Shown: in pieces, positions 1-9,512 of the stretch
Layout of the letters: each line of letters starts with the position of its first letter
Position numbering within the stretch: the first letter of the stretch is position 1
Assembly (NCBI GenBank): GCA_014803765.1
Contig: JAAVBC010000006.1
Span: 20,733 to 69,109 of the forward strand
Direction: 5' to 3'
Length of the DNA: 48,377 bases
DNA from: Bacteroides sp.
GTDB lineage: Bacteria; Bacteroidota; Bacteroidia; Bacteroidales; Muribaculaceae
Notes under the pieces: generated by a model
What the model was told of the DNA's origin: nothing
The model's database searches: none
What the model saw: only the letters and a program-made list of their open reading frames with translations
Made by a program: the position numbers and the translations under genes

Positions 1-2
1 TC

Positions 3-692
3 CGCACGGGAAGAATCCTTTTGGAGAGTTCACAAGGAAATATGGAGATATCCATAAGTCAGCTGTCTAATTCTTTACCATTGGTTTATGTTACTCCGAC
101 TTCGTTGACAATCGGTTCGCAAGGTGGCAATACACAACTTACGATGAGAGCATTTTATCCTTGGAAAATAACTTGCCTTGAATCATGGGTCAGCATTGAT
201 AAGCTTCAAGGTGGCGGAGAAGGCGAGATAGAAGTAATCAATCTCAAAGTTGATGAGAACACTATGACTAATCAGAGAACGGCAAGTCTCTTTATCGAAA
301 GTCCTTCATCACAATTCACTCCGATAACAGTAACCATTACTCAAGGTGGAAGCAATGACATTATAATTCAAACTCCACAGGTTACGAATATCACGACTGA
401 AGGAGCGAGCATATCCTGCAATTACTTCACCGATATGAATATAGTGGAAAAGGGAATAAGACTTTCCACGGATTCAAACTTTGCCTACGACAATATTATC
501 ACAATATTCGATACAAATGAAATTAATGGTAAAATATCTGTTGATGCAACCGCATTAACACCAAATACCAAATATTATGTGAAAGGCTATATTCTAACTT
601 CCGACTCAGGATTAATCGAGAGTAATGCAGTAGAGTTCACCACACTTAAACTCAACCGACCGGAAGCTGGAGATAATCCCACACCGCAATAA
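3..692 (+). CDS. BACON/fibronectin-like surface protein, 3' part only
   Basis: The frame is open from the first complete codon of the window, so the gene begins upstream and only about 229 C-terminal residues are seen. The first residues (RTGRILLESSQG) resemble the closing strand of one BACON repeat. They are followed by a complete BACON-type repeat, with TSLTIGSQGG at its start and ITVTITQGG at its end, and then a fibronectin-III-like domain (around TPNTKYYVKGYI). BACON domains are usual in Bacteroidetes surface proteins and often accompany carbohydrate binding, so a cell-surface adhesive or glycan-binding role is likely but not shown. No enzyme motif is visible. The gene ends 51 bp before the giant surface protein and shares its AT-rich composition, so the two may be co-transcribed and of common origin. 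Confidence 0.75.
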   Translation, partial: RTGRILLESSQGNMEISISQLSNSLPLVYVTPTSLTIGSQGGNTQLTMRAFYPWKITCLESWVSIDKLQGGGEGEIEVINLKVDENTMTNQRTASLFIESPSSQFTPITVTITQGGSNDIIIQTPQVTNITTEGASISCNYFTDMNIVEKGIRLSTDSNFAYDNIITIFDTNEINGKISVDATALTPNTKYYVKGYILTSDSGLIESNAVEFTTLKLNRPEAGDNPTPQ

Positions 693-743
693 AAATTCAA
701 CCTTACATTAAATAACTTTGATAACTTAACCTTACAGAAAGAA

Positions 744-3700
744 ATGAGGAAATCATTAATAATATTATTATCATTCCTTTGTCTCATTTTTGCGATACCA
801 TCTTTCGCAAACAATGAGACAAAAAAGATGAAATACAAGATCACTGAAGAAGGCAGACATAACATAAAAGAGTTATCTGATCGCCATCTAACACAATCAC
901 TTCTTCCGGGAGAAGAATTGGAAACTATGAGTTACGTTGATAATAATGGCGCAATATGGGAACTCTCAATACTTCTAAGCAGTAAGAAGATTTGTGACAT
1001 GGTCTCATTTGGAGATGATCAGGGTAACACTTTTCATTATGGCTTCGATAGGCTTCCATATTACGCAGCCGACTTCTTATTGAGTATGCGTAATCAGTAT
1101 ACAGGCAATAATGATACATATGTTTCGTTTACTGCGTGCTGGCCATCTTATTATATATATGAGCAGATTTTTACATATACGGGGGAACTTGAAAATGGAA
1201 ATGTACCCGTTCAATATCGCAATAATGCCCCCGTACCCATATCCCGTCTCGCCAACGATCCGGATTTTACAAATAAATTCAAAGAGTGTAGCTATATTGG
1301 TGAAGATCCTATCTCAGGTACAACGCGCTTCCCGAACTGGACTATTCTTGAAAATGCTATGTCTAACGATGGAGGTAATAAGTGTTGGATCGATGGCGTA
1401 GATGCAATGACTTCAGTTAAAGATAACAATGGATCAACATTTACATTTAAGGAATATAATGAATCTAATAAAACCTTAAAATGCGATATTTCACTTAGTT
1501 ATAATAAGCTTTCATCACCTAATGAGGTTATAACTAAAGGAATAAATTATGAAGGATTGGGTCGCATTGAAGGTTTCGAAGCTATTACTGAGAATTTTCC
1601 GGAATTTGGAGATATTCATCTCTTTAATGTAGGTCTTTGGGATTCGGAAGCTTTCGGCAACGAAAATCCTTTCACAGGTTCATGGGGTCCTTTCACCGCA
1701 TTCTATCTCTGCGCAGGAGACGCACACCTTATCTGGAAAGTTGATACTTCCGCAGGCGCATTCAACCCCGAAGCTATCACTCGTGAAGTTGACGTAGCTC
1801 AGGCTGATGTTGACACTTACGCTAATTCTATTGAGGGTTACTTATTTGGTGATCCTAAATATGCTCGCAATACCTCATTGAATCCATCCGGAGATACCTA
1901 TACCTGTATTTACCCTTATACCGGTAATAATGATGATGTAGTTTCTCCCGGAGTTAGCCATCGTCTATTTGAAGGACTGACACCATCGACTTTTTCGGAA
2001 TGGTCGATCAACGATGGTGAACTGCCGGATGGAATAACAAATGTATGGAAATGGAATAGCACCTATAATCGGATGAGCGCATCCGGATATGTAAATGGTA
2101 CCAATTATACGACTAACGCCACTCTCACTTCTCCAGTAATTAATCTTACTAACGCCACCGATTGTATCTTAACTATGAACAACATAGTTAACTTCGGCAA
2201 TCCAGATAACTGTAAGATATATGTTCAGGAGATTGGAGGGTCTCTTATCGCACTTGACGTACAACCTATGCCCGGAGGGTCAAGTTGGGAAAGTGTCGAA
2301 GGGTCGGCTTCCCTCAAAGCTTTCGATGGGAAGAAAATACAAATCATTCTATCCTATGAATCCACCACCTCTGAGGCAACAACTTGGGATGTCTATAATG
2401 TCTATATTTATGGTGCAATTAAAGAAGAAAGTGAAGAGATCTTTTCAATCATACCTGATCTCAATTCTTTCGTTCCTCGCGGTTATAACTCCGACACTTG
2501 GAGTTATGACTACGGGCTTCTCATGTACTGCCACAATTTTCCCGAATCCCCCTACCGGGGTTCTAAGATTTCATGGGGTCTATCTGACGGATTTCAGGCT
2601 GAACTTACTAACACATATAAAAAGACAGCCCTGATTTCAGGAACCGGGAAAATTATCTATCATTATGACCCGAATGATATGTCTAAGATAAGGACTTTTT
2701 CCTCTGTTGGATCATATGTTGCTCCCCCTACACTCTATATAACAGGTGCAGGCGCTTTCAAGAATGGAGAATGGAATCCGGAAACTCCTGATGAATTTCA
2801 ATTTATCAATGGAGAATATGTTTATGAGGTTGAAGAACTTACTCAGTTCAAGATTTCTATAGATTGCGGAGACTGGGATTCATTTAATGTGAATTCCTAT
2901 GGTTGTGACTACGGCGATGAGCCCGGATTAACTGTATATTTAGAGACCCCCTGGGACAATAACATTATATGTCCTTGGAAGGGTAACTATAAGATAGTAG
3001 TATCAGGTGATTTATCTACAATTACACTTACTACCGACACACCGAACCCCGAGGGTCCGACGCCTATCTACATCCGTGGCGACATGAACAATTGGGGTGC
3101 TGTTGAGGAGTGGGAACTCGAATCAATTTCTTCCAACATCTGGAGATTTGTTTGCAATGAAGAGCAAAGCATACCAAAAGATTGGGCCTTTAAAATAGCT
3201 GATGCAGATTGGTATAAGATTAATATTGGCGGAGATGGAGGTGCTATTCCGCTTGAAAATACCTCTGAAGTCTTTAATGGCGGATACCCTGCAAATTTGA
3301 CTTTTTCGGATGTCTTTAATGGTGTCTTGTGGCTTCGTATAGATGAAGAGTGTTTATTAGAAGCAAGTAACAATAAAAACTATATTCCTGATTGGGTAGA
3401 TTGTGAAGTTCCACCAATTCCCGATTATTCATCGACGTGGCCTTATCTGAGTAATCCCGGAAATGAATGTCTTGAAAATGCTGCATGGGTATGTGGAATA
3501 TTACTTGATGAGAAAACCTTTAGTGATCTTGAATCTAAAGGAGTAGTTGTGAAAGATCTATCACCAAATGTTGAGGATGTAAATTTTTGGTTATGGGATG
3601 GAACATTTGCAGCTGGTAATGACATTGTAGGCCCAAATGGTAAAAGTGGCGGAGTTGTATCGGTGACAACTCAGAATTTAGGTTGGTCTGGAGCCGGTTT

Positions 3701-6700
3701 TGACATAGCCAACCCCGTTGACTTGTCAATGATCAGCGATAATACTCGACTACATATATCATTCTGTTCTCCAGATGGGAAAATGCCTGAGTCCATAGCA
3801 TTTGTAGTACTTGACGAGCGCGAAGACATTACAAATGATATTTCTGCTAAATTTGCAGTTGGAGAGTCTTTTATTGATAATAAGGTTGAGTATCCTTCAA
3901 TAGCTCCGTTATCATCAGATTGGCTTGCTATAGATCTCAGCATGGCGGATCTTAAGAGAATATATCCACAGTTTGATTATAAGAATCTTTCTTCTTTCTC
4001 AGGAAGAATCATTTCATTCTTAGGAGGCTGCGAACCTGATCGGAACATAGCTTTGGCAAATATATATTTCTATAATACGTTAAATGAAGTTCCTCCACTT
4101 CCCGTTGAGCCGGTGGCTTCAACTCCTGTAATTACGCAAGATGGGTTGTTTATTAATATGACATGCGAAGATGTCGAGTCAAAGATCCGTTATACTTCGG
4201 ATGGATCAACTCCAACTGAAGATAGTACGCTATTCACGACTCCGATCAGAGTTAAAGCCCCACGTACCATAAAAGCTATTGCTTTCAAGGATGGTTATCA
4301 AGCGTCGGAAATAGCGATAAAAGATGTAAAGGAACGTACAGTTACATTAGCCTCTCCGAAAATTGAAGTTTCTGAGAGTAATGAAGTGACGATTACGCAC
4401 GAAGATAGTTCAGCTACTATTTGCTTTACTACTGACGGAACTACGCCAAATGAAGAGTCTGAAATTTATTCCAGGTCTTTCACCCAAAATGAAGGAGAAA
4501 CAATTAAAGCTATCGCCTTTAAGGGAACTTCTGATAAATCTTCAATTGTAACTTATGTTCCGTCGTCTCCGGTCAAGCCGATAGCTTCAACTCCTGTAAT
4601 TACGCAAGATGGGTTGTATTTCTCCATTACATGCGAAGATGCAGCAGACTTGTACGTCATTCAAGATGGAAAAGTAAACACAAACACTTCCGAGACCCAG
4701 GGCTGGTGGAACTACGCGTGGGCAACTACCGAGGTTAACGGTGAAAAAGTATGGCAGTTCCGCACTGCCGACGGCGGCGCAGCCGGTTCGATGGGCTTCC
4801 TCACCGGCAATGAGCAGAAATGGCTCAGCGGTAAGCTCAACGGCGCTAAACTCCACATTGAATGGAACTACGAAGGCGCAGCAGGCGCTACCTACAACGT
4901 CCGCCTCACAGCTAACGGCGCGAACAATGGTGGCAGCGTAGAGCAGGATCAGCCACTCCCTGCGCCCGCAGAAGGATGGAACACGACCATTTTCGATATC
5001 GCTACAGACTTCCCGAACGTAAATAACTGCTGGAAGAATTCCGAAGGCACGGGCACAGCGTTCATCTTCTCTATTATAGCTAACAATTGCTCCGCTGACT
5101 CCCGCCTTAACATCCGCAACGTATGGTATTCTGATCTCAACGAGTCTTATGCGCCCCCCGTAGAGGTAGAGCTTCCTAAACCGACCTCTGTCCCCACTTA
5201 CAATTATGCTGCAGACACTCAGATCCGATATACATTGGATGGTTCGGAGCCTTCACAAAGTAGTATGTTATACACAAATCCATTTAGAACAGCTCTACCC
5301 TGCACCATAAAAGCTATTGCTTTCAAGGATGGTTATCAAGCATCGGAAATGGCGATAAAAGATGTAAAGGAACGTAGAGTTACATTGGCAACCCCTCACA
5401 TTCATGTTTCTTTAACTAATGAGGTGACAATTTCACATGAGGATAGAGATGTTGTGATTTGCTATACAACTGACGGAAGTACACCGAATGAAGAATCTGA
5501 AATATATATCACCCCATTCAGTATAACTTCGAATCAGACAGTAAAGGCTATCGCATATAAGGGCTCTGAAGAAAAATCTTTGGTGGCAACCACAATTAAT
5601 TTGTCAAAGACCACTGTTCCCGAAATTATATTTTCCAATGGCAGTGTAACTTTGACTCACTCTCTCACCACTGCGACATTGTATTATGCAATAGGATCTG
5701 CAGAAGATTGGAAAGTGTATTCGGGAAGTAGTTTCGATGTGTCAGACAATAGGACTATATATGCGTATGCAAAGGCTCCAAATCAGGCGGATTCCGATGT
5801 CGTAGAGTATAAGCCGGATTATTTCGTAGCACCCGTTCCTGACATGAAATATGATGGTAGATATCTTTTACTTTCTTCTATGACCGATTGTTCGCTACGC
5901 ATTAAGTCGCAATCATCCGGCAATTATTTTTATCCCCAATCCGGAGAAAAAATAGAAATTAAAGAAGTCGGAAAGTTTGAGCTTAGAATCACGGCAGCTA
6001 ACTACAATGTTAATACTGTTGAGTTTGAAATCGGGTATTACTTTGACGGGGAGAGGGCGACGCTTGCTGAGGCGGGTCTGCTGGAGGCTTCGATGGAATG
6101 GATGACGGAAGCGGATAAGGGGGCAGTTCGCGAACTGACTCTTACGGGGGCGGCTTCAGTTGAGGACTTCCCGGCAATCTGCTCTTTGGGTTCGCTGGAG
6201 ACTATCGATATGACGGATCTGACAGTGGCCCCCGGCACTATGACGGGAGTGGCAACCGACGGACTTAAAAAACTGCGATATGCAATTCTCCCGAAAGAAG
6301 CTACGTCGATTGTCGGCGCACAGGCTCTCGTCAGCGCCTGCCCGAATATCTGCGCCGTGAAATGGACTGCCCCGATGGCTGTCCCTGCCAACTTCTCCGA
6401 GAGCTTCCAGAACAAGAACCTCCTCATCTATCTTGATGCCCGCGCTTACGCTCCGGCATCAATGCCGAATGTGATCGTAGCCGGACAGGCTACGGACGGC
6501 ATTATCCTCACAGACGGCTATCCCTTCTATTGCCCCGAGGCGTTCACTGCCAACAGAGCGGAGATAACCCGCGACTTCAGCATGACCTCCGGTATGGGTG
6601 AGGCTCAGGGATGGGAGACAATCACGCTACCATTCTCTGCCGACAGATTCGAACATGAATCGGCAGGTTCAATCGCGCCGTTCGCCGCTGCCACAGGGGA

Positions 6701-7313
6701 AGACACACCCTTCTGGCTCTACGGACTCAGCAGCGGAGGCTGGGAGGCGGCTTCAGAGATAGAGGCAAACACCCCTTATATTATCTCAATGCCCAACAAT
6801 GAAGCCTACGCCGACCGATTCAACCTCAACGGCAAAGTCAGAATCTACGCCGAGAATGTGGAAGTGCCCGTAACTCAGAATGGAGAATCGACCTATGGCA
6901 GCCGACATTTCCGCACATCAATGATGCCGATGGAAGCATCGACTGCGCTCTATAATCTGAATGACGCAACGCTGACCGGCGGCTATCGTCCCGGCAGTGT
7001 CTTCATACCCGGACTGAGGGATGTCCGCCCCCTGGAGGCGTATATGACTACAAACTCCCCCGAAAGAGCTATACGTATCTTCAACGACTTTACTCACGTA
7101 GATCTTCTTCCGGTATTTGGAGACGACGGACTGACAGTCCGCAGCCTCAACGGCGCAATAATCATATCCTCGATGACGGAAAGAGACGTAAGAGTAATGG
7201 ACGCGGCGGGTGCGGTCGTAGCTTCCCCGAGACTGATGCCCGGAGAAGAGACACGCATCGACTCACTCCCTCACGGCGTCTACTTCGTCGGCGGCATAAA
7301 AGTGATCATCTGA
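744..7313 (+). CDS. giant mosaic T9SS surface protein with starch-binding-like and chitobiase-C-like modules
   Basis: A 2189-residue secreted protein. A signal peptide covers about residues 1-22 (MRKSLIILLSFLCLIFAIPS, then FA|NN). An N-terminal region of unknown family contains a MAM/jelly-roll-like stretch (about 410-560). Residues about 662-885 are a tandem SusE/SusF-like starch-binding module closely related to the 297-aa protein at 33942, and a second jelly-roll-like module covers about 890-1120. Next come repeats resembling chitobiase C-terminal (CHB_HEX_C) domains, recognised by IRYTSDGSTP and TIKAIAFKDGYQAS. The set is duplicated, and the second copy is split by a GC-rich 189-codon module. 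The last 430 residues include a BspA-like stretch and end in a T9SS type-A sorting domain (GVYFVGG near the terminus). No catalytic domain is recognised. The likely role is a cell-surface glycan-binding scaffold; that is inference. Confidence 0.8.
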   Translation: MRKSLIILLSFLCLIFAIPSFANNETKKMKYKITEEGRHNIKELSDRHLTQSLLPGEELETMSYVDNNGAIWELSILLSSKKICDMVSFGDDQGNTFHYGFDRLPYYAADFLLSMRNQYTGNNDTYVSFTACWPSYYIYEQIFTYTGELENGNVPVQYRNNAPVPISRLANDPDFTNKFKECSYIGEDPISGTTRFPNWTILENAMSNDGGNKCWIDGVDAMTSVKDNNGSTFTFKEYNESNKTLKCDISLSYNKLSSPNEVITKGINYEGLGRIEGFEAITENFPEFGDIHLFNVGLWDSEAFGNENPFTGSWGPFTAFYLCAGDAHLIWKVDTSAGAFNPEAITREVDVAQADVDTYANSIEGYLFGDPKYARNTSLNPSGDTYTCIYPYTGNNDDVVSPGVSHRLFEGLTPSTFSEWSINDGELPDGITNVWKWNSTYNRMSASGYVNGTNYTTNATLTSPVINLTNATDCILTMNNIVNFGNPDNCKIYVQEIGGSLIALDVQPMPGGSSWESVEGSASLKAFDGKKIQIILSYESTTSEATTWDVYNVYIYGAIKEESEEIFSIIPDLNSFVPRGYNSDTWSYDYGLLMYCHNFPESPYRGSKISWGLSDGFQAELTNTYKKTALISGTGKIIYHYDPNDMSKIRTFSSVGSYVAPPTLYITGAGAFKNGEWNPETPDEFQFINGEYVYEVEELTQFKISIDCGDWDSFNVNSYGCDYGDEPGLTVYLETPWDNNIICPWKGNYKIVVSGDLSTITLTTDTPNPEGPTPIYIRGDMNNWGAVEEWELESISSNIWRFVCNEEQSIPKDWAFKIADADWYKINIGGDGGAIPLENTSEVFNGGYPANLTFSDVFNGVLWLRIDEECLLEASNNKNYIPDWVDCEVPPIPDYSSTWPYLSNPGNECLENAAWVCGILLDEKTFSDLESKGVVVKDLSPNVEDVNFWLWDGTFAAGNDIVGPNGKSGGVVSVTTQNLGWSGAGFDIANPVDLSMISDNTRLHISFCSPDGKMPESIAFVVLDEREDITNDISAKFAVGESFIDNKVEYPSIAPLSSDWLAIDLSMADLKRIYPQFDYKNLSSFSGRIISFLGGCEPDRNIALANIYFYNTLNEVPPLPVEPVASTPVITQDGLFINMTCEDVESKIRYTSDGSTPTEDSTLFTTPIRVKAPRTIKAIAFKDGYQASEIAIKDVKERTVTLASPKIEVSESNEVTITHEDSSATICFTTDGTTPNEESEIYSRSFTQNEGETIKAIAFKGTSDKSSIVTYVPSSPVKPIASTPVITQDGLYFSITCEDAADLYVIQDGKVNTNTSETQGWWNYAWATTEVNGEKVWQFRTADGGAAGSMGFLTGNEQKWLSGKLNGAKLHIEWNYEGAAGATYNVRLTANGANNGGSVEQDQPLPAPAEGWNTTIFDIATDFPNVNNCWKNSEGTGTAFIFSIIANNCSADSRLNIRNVWYSDLNESYAPPVEVELPKPTSVPTYNYAADTQIRYTLDGSEPSQSSMLYTNPFRTALPCTIKAIAFKDGYQASEMAIKDVKERRVTLATPHIHVSLTNEVTISHEDRDVVICYTTDGSTPNEESEIYITPFSITSNQTVKAIAYKGSEEKSLVATTINLSKTTVPEIIFSNGSVTLTHSLTTATLYYAIGSAEDWKVYSGSSFDVSDNRTIYAYAKAPNQADSDVVEYKPDYFVAPVPDMKYDGRYLLLSSMTDCSLRIKSQSSGNYFYPQSGEKIEIKEVGKFELRITAANYNVNTVEFEIGYYFDGERATLAEAGLLEASMEWMTEADKGAVRELTLTGAASVEDFPAICSLGSLETIDMTDLTVAPGTMTGVATDGLKKLRYAILPKEATSIVGAQALVSACPNICAVKWTAPMAVPANFSESFQNKNLLIYLDARAYAPASMPNVIVAGQATDGIILTDGYPFYCPEAFTANRAEITRDFSMTSGMGEAQGWETITLPFSADRFEHESAGSIAPFAAATGEDTPFWLYGLSSGGWEAASEIEANTPYIISMPNNEAYADRFNLNGKVRIYAENVEVPVTQNGESTYGSRHFRTSMMPMEASTALYNLNDATLTGGYRPGSVFIPGLRDVRPLEAYMTTNSPERAIRIFNDFTHVDLLPVFGDDGLTVRSLNGAIIISSMTERDVRVMDAAGAVVASPRLMPGEETRIDSLPHGVYFVGGIKVII
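4116..5580 (+). repeat. internal duplication inside the giant surface protein, second copy interrupted
   Basis: Copy 1 starts at 4116 and copy 2 at 4584. The opening 34 bases (4116-4149 and 4584-4617) are identical. A 38-base stretch (4266-4303 and 5304-5341) is also identical, and the bases after it differ at only a few positions. The offset between copies is 468 bp before the interruption and 1038 bp after it, so copy 2 carries 570 extra bases, all in frame. The interruption is flanked by gcagcagac (4641-4649) and gctgcagac (5208-5216), both read as Ala-Ala-Asp. Confidence 0.85.
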
Positions 7314-7332
7314 TAAATCCGACAGTATATTC

Positions 7333-9261
7333 ATGATAACGACAGACAATATGATGCGAAAGAGAGTAATCAGAAAGCGGAATATACTGATCGGGTTTGC
7401 CCTTCTCTTTGCGGCGGGGGCGTCCTTCGGGGCGCACGCCGCGAAGCAGAAAGAGCAATCGCAGTATATCTCCATTATCTCGGATCCCGAATATCTCTGG
7501 GGCGAGGGTTCGGGCAGCACACCCGACAAAGCCGATGAAGCGGCGCTGATGAATCTTGCGAGCAAGATCACGGTGACGGTGACGGGCAATTCGCAGTCCA
7601 TAGACACATCCGTGCGGGATGCGGCCGGAAATGTTGAGGAATCGAGCGAATTCCGGTCGATGGCAAAGAGCTATTCCGGAGCGACTCTGGCAAATGCCGA
7701 ATATCTCTCGCTGGGAGAATCGAAGGAGGGGGACTTCCATGTGCTCCGCTACATGAAGCGTTCGGAAGCCGACAAGATTTTCGAGCGACGCAAGGAGAGA
7801 GTGTTCGACTATGTTCGCTCGGCAATGCGCGCCGAAGAGAAAGGGAAAGTCGACGACGCCCTGCGCTTCTACAATCGCGCCTATATTCTCCTGCACTCCC
7901 TGCGCCATCCCAACGAGGTCAAGATGGACTTCGACGGCGAAGAGCGCCTGCTCGTCAACAGCATTGAGGAATCAATGAAGGAAATCTGCGAAAATGTCAG
8001 CATAGGGATCGCCTCTAAGGAAGGGGACGGAGCGCTGCTTTCCATCCGCTACAAGGACAAGCCTGCCGCTACGGCTGATTTCCGTTATTTCGACGGCAGA
8101 AACTGGAGCGGGGTCTACAGCGCGAAAGATGGCAGAGGGATGATCGACGTGCTCCCGAACACGGAGCGTCTGGAATTGCGCCTTGAGTATGAATATCGCG
8201 ATGAGGCTCAGTCTGACAAAGAACTCATGCCATTGCTCGACAACTTCCAAGGACTGCCGCTCCGCAGCGCGTATCTGACGATCGGCAATGCCGCTCCCTC
8301 ACGCCTTAAGATTGACAAAAAAGCCGAGAAGGAGTTCGCAGCCGCCAACGCCGCCGCGAAGAGGGAGGGAGTGACCTCGTTGAATCATAAGGAGGCGAAG
8401 GATATGGCAGTAGTGATGGAGGATGTCATAAAGGCTGTCAGAAGCAAAAACTTCCTCAGCGTGAAGGATCATTTCACTCCTGACGGCTATGAGATGTTTG
8501 AGCGACTGCTGAAGTATGGCAAGGCGCTGATAGTCGGCAATCCTCAATATGCGTTTTATCCGATGCCGGGGAGAGTCGTGTGTCGCAGCATCCCGATGAG
8601 TTTCAGTTTCCCGAAAGCGGGAAAGAAATTCATGGAGGACGTCACTTTCACATTCAACCCCGAAGGGAAGATCGAGAGTCTGGCGTTCAGTCTGGGGAGC
8701 GCGGCGCGTAATGACATATTCTCTCAGGGTGGCACTGCCTGGAGCGACACTACAAAGCTGACGATCTGCACCTTTCTGGAGAATTACAAGACCGCCTTCG
8801 CTCTTGAGCGCGAAGATTATATCAACAGCATATTTGACGACAATGCCTATATCATTGTCGGGCATGTCGTGAAGAAACTGACTAATCAGAAATCAGGCGA
8901 CGGCATGGCGATGATGACGAAGGAAGATGTCAGCTATGCGCGCAAGAGCAAGAAGGAGTATATGCAGCAGCTCAACAGGTGTTTCCGCGCAAATGAGTTT
9001 ATCAATATCCGATTTGCGGACAATGATGTGCAGCGCGCGGGGAGCGGAGGAGACACATTCGGAATCCAGATCAAGCAGGAATATGTCAGCTCGACTTATT
9101 CCGATCAGGGCTATCTCTTCCTGCTTGTCGATCTGAATGATGTCGACAATCCGATTATCAGGGTGCGCACCTGGCAGCCGGAGCGCAATCCCAATATTAC
9201 GCCCGGACTCTCCTCCTCGAGCCGCGACTACGGCATCTTCTCCGTCGGCTCGTTCCAGTAA
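7333..9261 (+). CDS. exported LPP20-like protein with possible NTF2-like C-terminal region
   Basis: A 642-residue exported protein. A hydrophobic signal segment (ILIGFALLFAAGASFGAHA) follows a basic stretch. ATG codons at 7333, 7351 and 7354 are all possible, and 7354 gives the most ordinary signal peptide. Residues about 45-160 look like an LPP20 domain (an alanine-rich helix around ADEAALMNLASKI, then strands and ERRKERVFDYVRSAM). A short TPR-like helical stretch follows (DDALRFYNRAYILLH). The C-terminal 260 residues form a region often seen in Bacteroidetes LPP20-like proteins, with the motif DYINSIFDDNAYIIVG and the end VRTWQPERNPN. An NTF2-like fold there is my guess. No lipobox is evident. 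It lies only 19 bp after the giant gene and precedes the caspase cluster, whose promoter is 46 bp downstream. The molecular role is unknown. Confidence 0.7.
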   Translation: MITTDNMMRKRVIRKRNILIGFALLFAAGASFGAHAAKQKEQSQYISIISDPEYLWGEGSGSTPDKADEAALMNLASKITVTVTGNSQSIDTSVRDAAGNVEESSEFRSMAKSYSGATLANAEYLSLGESKEGDFHVLRYMKRSEADKIFERRKERVFDYVRSAMRAEEKGKVDDALRFYNRAYILLHSLRHPNEVKMDFDGEERLLVNSIEESMKEICENVSIGIASKEGDGALLSIRYKDKPAATADFRYFDGRNWSGVYSAKDGRGMIDVLPNTERLELRLEYEYRDEAQSDKELMPLLDNFQGLPLRSAYLTIGNAAPSRLKIDKKAEKEFAAANAAAKREGVTSLNHKEAKDMAVVMEDVIKAVRSKNFLSVKDHFTPDGYEMFERLLKYGKALIVGNPQYAFYPMPGRVVCRSIPMSFSFPKAGKKFMEDVTFTFNPEGKIESLAFSLGSAARNDIFSQGGTAWSDTTKLTICTFLENYKTAFALEREDYINSIFDDNAYIIVGHVVKKLTNQKSGDGMAMMTKEDVSYARKSKKEYMQQLNRCFRANEFINIRFADNDVQRAGSGGDTFGIQIKQEYVSSTYSDQGYLFLLVDLNDVDNPIIRVRTWQPERNPNITPGLSSSSRDYGIFSVGSFQ

Positions 9262-9306
9262 TACCCTGTGGTCGATTAGCCGATCAGGCTATTAACTATG
9301 AGAATA

Positions 9307-9338
9307 TTTGGGAATAAGAAATATATTTATTACTTTTG
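9307..9338 (+). promoter_or_regulatory. Bacteroidetes-type promoter of the caspase cluster
   Basis: TTTG at 9307-9310 and TACTTTTG at 9331-9338, 20 bp apart, match the Bacteroidetes consensus TTTG-N19-21-TAnnTTTG exactly. Transcription would start near 9345 and leave a leader of about 170 nt before the start codon at 9513. No known riboswitch is recognised in that leader. The 251-bp gap 9262-9512 holds nothing else that I can identify. Confidence 0.7.
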
Positions 9339-9512
9339 CCCATCATCTTATTAAGACGATTGCGATTTTTTAACAGGTTTCGACGACTTCACATAGTTAT
9401 CATTCTGTTAGTAAAAATAACCCATCTGATAGGAATTCTCATACAGACCATCTGATCAGAAACTTCGCAAAAACGAATAAATCAACAAATTAAATTATTA
9501 ATTTATCACATC

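Noticed and set aside
4641..5216. Transposon insertion with target-site duplication
   Set aside because: The 9-base flanks match at eight of nine positions, but the insert encodes only a beta-rich module in frame and has no transposase or terminal inverted repeats; domain shuffling fits better.
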